Positions 47,194-57,500 of a DNA stretch of 57,532 nt are shown here, piece after piece; position 1 is the stretch's first letter; every line of letters starts with the position of its first letter. The notes beneath the pieces were generated by a model that saw only the letters and a program-made list of their open reading frames with translations, did no database searches and was not told where the DNA came from. The stretch covers positions 1-57,532 of IMG/VR virus record IMGVR_UViG_3300017744_000007. One strand, 5' to 3'. This stretch comes from a virus. A program made the position numbers and the translations under genes.

Positions 47194-49742
47194 TGGCAAC
47201 AGAACAAGAAATATATAATTACCTAAGAAATAAGCCAGGCGTTACGCACGAACACGCTATGGGCATGATAGCTAACATTAAAGCTGAAAGCGCATTTGAC
47301 TCTGGCGTAAGAGGAGACTTTATGATAGCTGACCCAACGGGTAAATTAAAAAATAAAGAAAAGCTAGTTAACAAAAAAGGAGGTAGTTATGTTTATAGCG
47401 AAAATCATCCTACAAAAGCTGGTCAAAAAGTAGAAGAAAATTTAATAGCAGACATTAGTCCATCAGCAGGAGGTTTATTTCAACATCAAGGAAGTAGATT
47501 TAAAAATATGGTTGATGCAGTTGGTGAAGATTGGAAAACTAACTGGAAAGGACAAATAGACTTTGCGCTACAAGAGACAGACGGAAAAAATTATTTAAAA
47601 CAAGATTTTACTTCTGTTGCAGACTCTACAAAATCATTTATGATAAATTTTGAAAGGCCTGCTAACCAGTCTCAAGAAAAAATACAATCAAGAATAAATG
47701 GAGTTGCTGATTTAGACTTAGAATCAAACTATACTACGGCTAAAGAGGTTACTGTAGACGACATAGAAGCTAAGTACGGGCCAAGCGCTAGATTTACTGA
47801 AATAAATGGACAACAAAAAATAACATATACAGATAAAGATGGTGTTTTTCAACAAATAGATAGAAATACATTTTTTACAAACGACACAGAACTTACTGTT
47901 GATGAAAAAATACAACAAAACAACAACGAAGAAGAAGAAGTAGAGTTAAATAATGAAGAAGAAGTAAGTGAAGATAATGAATCTAATACAATTCAAACTA
48001 AACTAGAAAGGTCTTACAGAGTTTATGACAATAAGACTAAAGAGTATATTAGCATTAATTCTAACTATAATACAGAAACTAAATCTTGGGAACATACTAC
48101 TAGTAGCGAAACAAGTTTAACCGAAGAAGAAATAAATCAAATTGGAGGAATGTATACAGACCCACTTGGAAAAACACCAGGAGGAGCAAGCTCTAATTTT
48201 AAAGAAGAAAAACTTGAAGATGGCACTACTTATTATAGGCCGTATTTTGGAGATGGTAATGAACAAGTTTCTTTTCAAAAAAGATTCTCGTTTTTTGATT
48301 CTGCTCCTATACAAAAAGAAACTGACGTAAAAATATTAAAACAACTTTCTGATGCAGAAAGCGAAAAAAATATTAATAATGCAGATGTAATTTTAGAAAA
48401 CGAAAACAAAAAACAAAAAAAAGAAGACGCTAAAAAAATTAATGCAGCTAATATTAATATTGCTAAGTTAAAATTAAGATACGAAAAGACTAAAAGCCCT
48501 AAAGATAAGGTTGCTTACGAAAAAGCTAAACAAGAATTAAATAATATAAATAATAGCATAAAACAAAGAGATGCAAGTAAAAACTTAAGCAAACTAGTAC
48601 AGCAAGAAAAGGATTTAAGAAAACAACTTGCTGAAATGCAAAAAAATCCAGACAACTTTTCTTTAGAAGATATTAATTCTATTAAAGCAAAAATAGACAA
48701 AGTTGCTATTGATTTATCTACTAACACTGGTAATGTTATAACAGAAGGCCCGTTTGGAAACACTATTGAAGACGTACAGAATGTAGTTATTGAAGATAAA
48801 GATTTAATTTTAAACTACAATAGCAAAGAAATAGCTAATGAAGGTAAGCCTGCAATTATACCTCCTAAAGTAGAATATACTGATGATGGAGAAGAAAAAA
48901 TAGTTAATGAGTCAGACGAAGATGTAGTAGATGGAACAGACGACCCAGTCGTTGGAAACATAGATGGTGATGGAGACGACTTAGCTAATGACGATTTAGC
49001 TAATGACGATTTAGCTAATACAGGGGGTCTTCCTGAAATGACTGTACAAAAAGGATTGCTAGACAGCATAGGAGGTTTTAGCACTGTTGCTTCTGCATTG
49101 ATAGGAGCTAAAGCATTAAAGGCTGCTAACGAGCCGCAAGCTGAAATAGATATGCCTGAGCTTTCTGATGCTTTTAATGCAGAGCTATATCAGCAAGAGC
49201 AGTTATCAAAAAGAGGCTTTAGTCCTGACCAAGAAGCTGCGGCTAGAAAACAGATTAGCGACTCTTATGCTTTAGGTATAGAAAACGCTGTTAGAGGAAC
49301 TGCTGGAGACAGAGCTAAGTTGTTAGCTATGAGCGGTGTGTTAGACTCGCAAAGACAAGCTGCATTATTAGACTTTGCCGCGAAAGACGATGCTGCAATG
49401 CAAGCTAATAAAGAGCAGTTTAATAGAACATTAATGTTTAAAGAAAAGTTTGACATTAATAACGCTCAACAAATGAGGAATGAAAAAATGCAAGAAATTA
49501 ACAATAGATATAGCACAAATCAACAATTAGCTGCATCGGCTTTTAAGTATGCTATGGATAATGTTAATAATGCAAAAGCAGACGCAATGCAAAATCAACT
49601 TACACAAGTTATGATAAATGACGCTAGCGCAGGTTATGATGTAAAAGAAAAATATTCTTCTGGACTTTTAGGTAAATTTGCTTCTAGGGTTTTGCCTGGA
49701 CTATTTGGAAATAATGAAAACAATACAGAAACAGAACAATAA
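47193..49742 (+). CDS. Virion lysozyme with long coiled-coil/internal protein tail
   Basis: An 849-residue protein. Residues 1-160 fit the phage tail lysozyme family: IYNYLRNKPGVTHEHAMGMI, ANIKAESAFDSG (candidate catalytic Glu 32), SAGGLFQHQGSRFKNM (about 91-106), QIDFALQE and FMINFERPA. It cuts peptidoglycan during entry. The middle is acidic and low complexity, with coiled coil (QEKDLRKQLAEMQKNP) and three DDLAN-type repeats near residue 600. The last 200 residues (GFSTVASALIGAKALKAANE; MRNEKMQEINNRYSTNQQLA) are helical and probably virion-attached. Confidence 0.82.
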   Translation: MATEQEIYNYLRNKPGVTHEHAMGMIANIKAESAFDSGVRGDFMIADPTGKLKNKEKLVNKKGGSYVYSENHPTKAGQKVEENLIADISPSAGGLFQHQGSRFKNMVDAVGEDWKTNWKGQIDFALQETDGKNYLKQDFTSVADSTKSFMINFERPANQSQEKIQSRINGVADLDLESNYTTAKEVTVDDIEAKYGPSARFTEINGQQKITYTDKDGVFQQIDRNTFFTNDTELTVDEKIQQNNNEEEEVELNNEEEVSEDNESNTIQTKLERSYRVYDNKTKEYISINSNYNTETKSWEHTTSSETSLTEEEINQIGGMYTDPLGKTPGGASSNFKEEKLEDGTTYYRPYFGDGNEQVSFQKRFSFFDSAPIQKETDVKILKQLSDAESEKNINNADVILENENKKQKKEDAKKINAANINIAKLKLRYEKTKSPKDKVAYEKAKQELNNINNSIKQRDASKNLSKLVQQEKDLRKQLAEMQKNPDNFSLEDINSIKAKIDKVAIDLSTNTGNVITEGPFGNTIEDVQNVVIEDKDLILNYNSKEIANEGKPAIIPPKVEYTDDGEEKIVNESDEDVVDGTDDPVVGNIDGDGDDLANDDLANDDLANTGGLPEMTVQKGLLDSIGGFSTVASALIGAKALKAANEPQAEIDMPELSDAFNAELYQQEQLSKRGFSPDQEAAARKQISDSYALGIENAVRGTAGDRAKLLAMSGVLDSQRQAALLDFAAKDDAAMQANKEQFNRTLMFKEKFDINNAQQMRNEKMQEINNRYSTNQQLAASAFKYAMDNVNNAKADAMQNQLTQVMINDASAGYDVKEKYSSGLLGKFASRVLPGLFGNNENNTETEQ

Positions 49743-51538
49743 TGGAAATAAATAAAGGTACGTCAGCAGCTCTATTAGGGATTTTTTCTTCAGACAGAAA
49801 GGCTGCAAAAGCAAGAGAGTTAAATATTGCACAAACGCAATATCAAATATCTCAACAAAAACAACAACAGCAGTATCAGCTGTCTCAGACTTTAGCTCAA
49901 AACAGACAAGTAGCAAACAAGACAGCCGCTGGAATAACTACTAGAAAAGCTGATGCACAACAATTAGTTACTAACCTCGACAATGTTATTGATGACATGA
50001 AGCTTGGCGTAGCTAAGTATGGAGGTAATGTAATGAAGTACATGATTGCTGAAGGTACTGACAAGTGGGCTACAGCCATTGGAGACTATGAAACAAAGAT
50101 TGGTGAAATAAAAACTAACGAAGCAGAAGTTGCTAAGTACATAGAATTAACTAATAGTGATAAAGCTCACTTAGCTATGGATAGAGATGGGCAACTTTTA
50201 AAAGACTATATAGATGGCAAAACTAATACCTTTAGATTTTCTGGGCAAATACAAGAGATAGGAAACTATCAAAGCGCAGTTAGTTCAGGTAGAGAGGTTT
50301 TACCTTCTGATGTATTAGCAGGAAACGAAGGAAAAAATCAGCAAATAATTATTTCTAATTACATGAGAGAATATGGAATAACAGACCGTTCTCAAGTAAC
50401 TCAAGCTAACCTAGATAATTACATTACTCAAAAATACCTAAATAATCAGCCAGGGATGATGGGTACTAAAGAAGATGATAGAACTGTAGGAGGAGAACTG
50501 CTTAATTCAGCTCAAACCTTACAAGAAATAAATCTTAATGACACTAATCCGTTTTCAGCAAATGCTTCAGAAAATATATTTTCAGTTGTTGAAAGTGAAC
50601 TTGGTAGACATGGTTACACTAAAAAAGCAAAGCCTGAAACTAAAAGGGGCGTAAATGTAGTTGGTAGTGGAAGAGTTTATGAAAACTATGAAGATAAAAT
50701 TACTAAAAGTGTATTTGGTTCAGACAATAAAATGTTAAAGAATGTAGAAGCTGTGGGATTATTTAAACAATCTGATGGTTCTCAAATAGAAGAAACTCAA
50801 TGGTACGGAGAGACTTTAGGCGGAGAAAGTGAAACTTATGATTTAGAGGTAACAGGTTATCATTATGCTTACAAGTATATAATAGACGGCAAAGAACAAC
50901 TAGCTGTTATGACAGATGACCCTGCAAAAAATGAAGAACTAAGACGAAATTACGAAGCTAGCGGAGCAAAGCCTTCTATGGTTATGGTTGCTCAGTTAAG
51001 AGAAGACGACCCTATTAGAGACGATTATTATTATAAAGAAATAAAAATGTCTGAAAGTTTAGCTTCTGAAATATCTAGTGAAGCTGATTTTAAAATTATT
51101 TCTAATGAAGCTAGTGATAGAAAAAATCAAAAAGCTCACAAAGACAATAAAAGAAAAAATAAACAGCAAAGCATTCTAAACATCTCTGCTAATCATTTTG
51201 ATGGTAATGATGTTTTTGTTGAACAAACTCAATCAGAAGCTGCCAATACGCTTTTACCTGTATTTAAAAGACATGGTGTTTCAAACTCTATGTTTACTCC
51301 ATTACTTTCTAGTTTAATGGCTCAGTCGTCTAGTATGTCTGATTTGTTTAGTAGAATAGACTTAATAGACGAAGCGCTATCAGATAAGAGTAGTAAGGTA
51401 GGTCAAGCTTTATTAACAAACAATATATCAGAGTTTAATGGTTTTGTAAAAAATAGCTTAAATTCGCAACAAGAAATAAATGAGTTCCAACAGTTACAAA
51501 ACGACTGGAATCAACTAAACGCAAATTCACAATATTAA
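49742..51538 (+). CDS. Internal virion/ejection protein
   Basis: A 598-residue helical protein. Gln-rich start (YQISQQKQQQQYQLSQTLAQ) with coiled coil, then helical domains (VTNLDNVIDDMKLGVAKYGG, LTNSDKAHLAMDRDGQLL) and a beta part near the middle (TQWYGETLGGESETYDLEVT). The end returns to helices. It sits between the lysozyme and the giant protein; proteins here in related phages are ejected cargo. It has no recognisable enzyme motif. Confidence 0.68.
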   Translation: MEINKGTSAALLGIFSSDRKAAKARELNIAQTQYQISQQKQQQQYQLSQTLAQNRQVANKTAAGITTRKADAQQLVTNLDNVIDDMKLGVAKYGGNVMKYMIAEGTDKWATAIGDYETKIGEIKTNEAEVAKYIELTNSDKAHLAMDRDGQLLKDYIDGKTNTFRFSGQIQEIGNYQSAVSSGREVLPSDVLAGNEGKNQQIIISNYMREYGITDRSQVTQANLDNYITQKYLNNQPGMMGTKEDDRTVGGELLNSAQTLQEINLNDTNPFSANASENIFSVVESELGRHGYTKKAKPETKRGVNVVGSGRVYENYEDKITKSVFGSDNKMLKNVEAVGLFKQSDGSQIEETQWYGETLGGESETYDLEVTGYHYAYKYIIDGKEQLAVMTDDPAKNEELRRNYEASGAKPSMVMVAQLREDDPIRDDYYYKEIKMSESLASEISSEADFKIISNEASDRKNQKAHKDNKRKNKQQSILNISANHFDGNDVFVEQTQSEAANTLLPVFKRHGVSNSMFTPLLSSLMAQSSSMSDLFSRIDLIDEALSDKSSKVGQALLTNNISEFNGFVKNSLNSQQEINEFQQLQNDWNQLNANSQY

Positions 51539-51539
51539 G

Positions 51540-54500
51540 ATGGGAAAATTTTCTGACGCTGGTAGTTTTTTTAATTCAAGAAATCAAAAACCACAAGCTC
51601 CGCAACAACCAGACTCACCTTCTGCTAACTTGCAGAATCAACTATTAAAAGAACAAGTTGATGCTACAACTAAAAAAAGAGAAGGAGGGTATGATGCTTT
51701 TCAACAACAAAAAGGAGGATTTACTATAGACCAACAAGGACAGCGTGTAGCAAACACCCAAGAAGATATTTTAATGAGTGGAGGCACAAAGCTTGGAAAA
51801 AGTTTAGTTGCTGGTACTGGTGACGTTATAGAGCAGGTTGTAGACTTAACTCAATTAGTTTATAACTTTGCAACACCTTTTGCCGCAGTAGAAAGGGCTG
51901 CTGGATTAGACTTTAGCAAAAACTTTTTTGACTGGGTTAAAGAAAATACATCTCAAGAATTACAAGACTATGCTGTAACATATCAAAAGCCAGGGTCACA
52001 AGACTTCAAGTGGTCAGACATGGCAACAGCAGACTTTTGGACTACAGACTTTGCAAGACAAGTCCCTAACTTATTATCAATGATAGCAGGGGGTGCAGGA
52101 CTAGTTAAAGGAGCAGGAACTCTTATGACTAAAATGGCAACTAAGTCTATTGCAAAAGGTGGAACAAGATTATCAAAAGCTGGAGCATTATCTTCTAAAG
52201 TTGTAGACCCAGCAGGTAGAACTATTGGACAGATAGGTGGTAAAGGTATTGGTAAATTATTTACAAGAACAAAAGGTTCTGTAGGACTAAGTACGAGAGG
52301 AAAGCTTGTAGCTGGTATTGGTGGCGGTGCAGGAATGAACTTAGTTGATGGTGGTATTGTTGCTGGTATGGCTTATGATAGAGCAATAGAGGAGTTTGGA
52401 AACGATGACGAGGGAAGAAGATTGGCTGGACAAATAGCTGCTGATATATTTATAGACAATACCAAGTGGATGGCAGTAGACGCTTTGTCCTGGGGATTTA
52501 CATTTGGAGGTGGTTCTAAGGTTATATTAGGTAAAGCAACGCAGAAATTAGGTCAAATAAAAAATGGATTTGGTAAAAGAGCTGCAAATATATTAGTTAA
52601 TGCTAGTGCTGGTTCTGCTGCTGGTGCTGCTATTGCTGGTGCTGCTACGTTAGGAGAAGAGGGTATGGGTGACGCTATTAAGACAGGAGCGTTAGCTGGA
52701 CTTAGTGGTGGACTTCTTAAAGGAACTAGAGGTGTAAAAGCTGCTGGTATGTTAGCTCCAGAAGGTATTGAAGAGATGTTTCAGGAAACTTATCAAGAGT
52801 GGATTGAAAAGAAAGCTTTTAACGAAGCTAGGGGTGAAGAAGAAAAAACACCTACCTACTGGGACTTTTATTCATCTGATGAAGCAAGAAAAACAAAAGC
52901 TATATCGCTTATATCTGGTATGGCTGGTTCTACCGTGGGTGGATACACAAATTTAATTAATGACGTAGCAGACAGGAGTTTTGAAAATGACAAAAAAATA
53001 GATGCTATAAGCTCTATAATGGATAGGGCCAACAATTCAGAAGATGATACTTATGAAAAAACATCTGCAATGTATGACATGGTTTCTCAGTCTGTAGCTG
53101 ACCAAAACGATGACAACTTATTAGCCTGGATAAATGGAGAAGCAAGTAAAGAAGGTGGTGCTGTTGATGCAAAACTACAAACTGAACTTGTTTCTTTTAT
53201 GGAGAAACAAAAAAAGACTTACGAAAAAATAGGTAGTGGTATTAAAAACATTAATGAAGGTGAAAAGTCAAGATTGTTTAGAATGCAAACTGGTATTGCT
53301 AAAAATGTTGCTGAATTTAAAGAACAGTCTGACATATACAACGAAGATAAAGCTGATTTAATTAATCAAATTAAAGAAATAGAAAATAGTAATTTATCTG
53401 ACACTGCAAAAAAACAAGCCATAAGTAATTTTAATGAACGTATAGCAGAGTTAGATGCAGACTTTAATGAATTAAAAAACAAAATTAACACTGCTAACAG
53501 CGAAATACAAGAAGAAATAAACACCTATACTACTAGTTTAATTACAAAATCTAAAGTAAGAAAAGCAGCAAGCGTAGAAGGTATTAAAGATGCCGTTAAA
53601 TCCGCTACAAGTCAAATAGGTAAGTTTGGTAAAGGAGTAAAAGAATTTTCACAAGGAGTTTTTGACGGTGTAAATAAAGCGAAAGCAGACTACACAAAAA
53701 GAAAGCAAGAGGAGCAAGCACAACAAGCTGAACAAGCGCCAGAAGGACAAGAGCCTACTTTAGGTGAGCAGGTTTTTGATATGCCTAAAGAAAATGTGTT
53801 CAACATAATGACTCAAAAATTTAGAGCGTTTTATAAGGGTAGTAAAGATATTGATACTGATATGTTCACAGACGAGCAGTTAGATAAATTAATTTCTGAA
53901 GCATTTACTGAAAACGGAGTAGACGGAACAACAAGTCAAGAAGAGTTTGCAGCTAAAATTGAAGCAATAGAAAAAACTCTTAACGAAAAGCACAAAACTT
54001 TTGTAGAAAATAAAGCTAAAGCTGCTGAAGATTCTGAGTCTACTAAAAAGTCTCCTTTTCAAAAAGCAAAAGAAAAGGGAGCAGAAGTTATTGGAAAAGT
54101 TGTAGATAATGTTAAAGAAGGAGTTGAATCTGTTAAAGAAGCCCTTACTAAAAAACAACCTAAATTTGAAAAACTTAGCGTTTTAGACCAGACAGACCCA
54201 AACAATATTATTGTTAGTAACGAAGAGGTTGTAGAGGAAATACAAAAAAGAAAAGGAGGCGATGTTTATACTCAAGAAGAGTTTGATATAGTAAAAAAAG
54301 AATTGAAGGAAAAAAAAGCTGAAGAAAACAAAAAGTCTGATACTCCTAAAGTTAAAGACGATGTTTCTTCTGATGTTATAGAAGATGTAGAGTTTGAAGA
54401 GGTTACAGAAAACTCTGAAAAAGATAATCCTTTAAAAGCTAAAATTAACGAAGAGTTTGATAAAGAAATTGCTGAAATTCAAGCTGAAATAGATAAAGAA

Positions 54501-57500
54501 ACTGATGAAGAAAGAATAAAAATACTTCAAAAAGCTTTGGCTGAAGTTAAAGAGTCTAAACTTAGAAAAGTACAAGGAGAGCCGTCAAAGCCTATAGGCA
54601 AAAAAGAGTCTGTAAGAAAGGCTAAAAAAGATGCTAAAAAAGCTAAAGACAAATACAAGTATAGCTGGTATAATCCTTTAGGAATATTAGAAAGAAGAAA
54701 TTTTAGAAAAGAAAGAACTAAAAAGGTAAAAGAAGCTATAGCTGAATTTGACGAAGCTAAAAAACAAAACTCACTACATTATGTTTACGCTTTAAAAGAC
54801 GCTAACTATCCTGGCACTGCTATTGTTACTTTAGCTGAAATGTCGCAAATGTTTGGTGAAGCAGGTACTTCTGCTGTAGTAAACGCAACTATATATGCCG
54901 CTAACGGACCAGACTTTGCTAACATAGTTAAACATGAGTTTGGACACGTTTTGTATCCTTTGTTTAAAGACACTCCTTTAATGCAAGACATTAAGAGACT
55001 TATTCTTGAAGATGGTAAAATAATTAAAAATATAACGCAGACTTATCCTGAGTTAATTTTATTTGACACAGAATTAGGCCCACAAACTATTGAAGAAATA
55101 ATAAGAAATCCTAACGTGCTTAAAAATATGTTAGACCACAATTCTACTATAGAAGGTGATATAAAAAGTATTGTAGAAAGTTTAAATACAGGTAGAATAT
55201 TTACTAATGAAATAAACTCTTTACTTAAAAAGATAGAGGGCATGGACTCTATATCTATTGCTAAACCAGAAAATCAAGAATTGCTTATAGAGGAAGCTTT
55301 TGCTCATTACCTAGAAAAAGATAGCATTACTCTTGCAGACATAATAGCTAAAGACGTTAAGACTGAGCAAAGACTTAAAAGAAAAGTTAATATTGTTGCA
55401 GAAAAAATTAAAGTTCCTTCTAAGACTACAGACGAACAAAAGTTTGAAATTATAAAAGCAATGGACTCTCCTGCTAATAGAGCAGACACGCTAGAAGAGG
55501 CTTTAGATATTATAAGAAGAAACGCTGACAGCAGAAGTAAAATACATAAGCCTAAAAGAAGTTCTAGGGTTATGAGAAAAAAACCAAACAAATCATTAAA
55601 TGATATAGCTCAAGCACATTATGAGAACTCAGAGCTTGTTAAAGCTATTCTTATAAACAATAGAGGAGCGTATGACTCTATGATTATGTCTTCTATAGAA
55701 GAGCTGTCTGGTAAAGAATTGTCACAAGAGCAAATAAAAGAGGTTTTACAAAAAGAAGCTCGTATATTTTTAAATGTTATTAATAAACAAGAGTCCGCTA
55801 CCTCTGGACTTATAAATAAAAACAAAAATTATCAATATGACGAAGCAAGTATAGACGACATATCTGGCTCAGTATTAAGTGAACTTATAGCAGAAGGTAC
55901 TTTAGGTAATAATGAAATTACACAAGCTTTAGAATTAGCTGGAATATTAGATAAAAATTCTGAAAGAATACCTTTCTTGTTTGAAGAAGAGTTAGATGAC
56001 TTTGTGATGACAAAAGACTCTAATGACAATGTCGCAATACAGAACGAAAGGTCTTCTACATCTAAATTTATAGACGCTTTTGTTCTTTACTTAAATAGCG
56101 AAAGAGGTAAATTTTTATTAGAAAGCGGAAAGCTAGAAGGAGAGTTAAATCTTTACAACGAAGGAGCTATTAGAAGGGCTATTAGAAAAGAGTTTAGACA
56201 GGCTTTAGTTCCTAAAGGAGAAAATGTGTTTATAGCAGACTTTATGGACTCTATAATTAATCCTAAAACGCCTCTATTAAAAGCATTTAAACAATTTACT
56301 TTAGAATTATATAAAGATAAATACGGAAGTGTTGCTGGCTCTAATCAATACTTAAACGCTATAGCAAGAGGAATACATCACGAACAGTCCTCTAATGTTG
56401 TTGAGTCAAGAGATATTTTATTTTACACAGAACAAGACTCTGATTACTTTATAGAACCCAGCATAGCTGAGTTTGAACAATTTGTAATTGAAGACCTTAT
56501 TACAGACAATGAAACAAATGTAAGCTTAGATAGACTTAACCTCTTAAAAGACTCTAAAAGAGTTAATATGCTTGAATTAATAGAGGCTATAGGTGATATT
56601 AAGTTTAAATCTAAATCTGTACAAGCATATTTAGACCAATTTGCAATACAAGAGTCTTTTACTTTTATGCACAAAGGTAAAACGCTTAAAGCTGTAGACG
56701 TAGTAAATGATATTATTAAGTCTAACGGTAAAATAGATTCTGAGTTACTAAAAAGCATAGCAACTGAAATAACAATGCTTTCAAGAGACCTTAATCAAAT
56801 TACAATGGTTGATATGGCTAGACTTGAAACTGGCACAAGTCTTCTAAACAAGACATCTTCGTTGTATGAAGGCTTTAGTTCTATGAAGCAATATCTTATA
56901 GACAAAACTAAGACTACAAACAAAACAATTAAAGAAGTTTCTGATAATTCTGTATTTGATTATTTAATAAACAAACTAGGAATAGACCCTAAAATTTCAG
57001 CTTCATCTGGAGTAAGAGTAACAGATATTGATGGAATGATAAAAGGTGATAGTTATGTAAACCTTTCTCCTGACGAAATATTAATGAGTGACATTTTAAG
57101 AATGCTTACTGTAGACGAAGACTCATATCAAATGCCTATAATGGTATTTAGTGAAAAGTCTAGGAGATACAATGTTACTGTTCCTAAGTATAAAGATTTA
57201 AGAACTGCTGGAGGAAGCTTAGAATCTGACTTTGTAGAATTTTTAGCTAAAGAAATAGAGGGTGCAAGATATTCTAAAGGAAATAAGGTTTCTAACCTAT
57301 TTAAGTCTAGCCCAGGCTCTACAGTGCTTGAGAGAATAGTAAACAAAGAAGAACTTAAAAAACAAGTTAAGTTTTTAGAAAATTATATTAAAGACAATCC
57401 TTACATAATTAGCAACTTAATTCAAAACGGAGTTATAAAGTCTACTGACGGTAAAGTTCCTGTAAAATTACTTGAAGATTTAGTTGTAGCTACAGCTCTT

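Noticed and set aside
48950-49020. NIDGDGDD string as a DxDxD RNA polymerase motif
   Set aside because: It lies in an acidic low-complexity repeat (DDLAN) with no polymerase context on either side.
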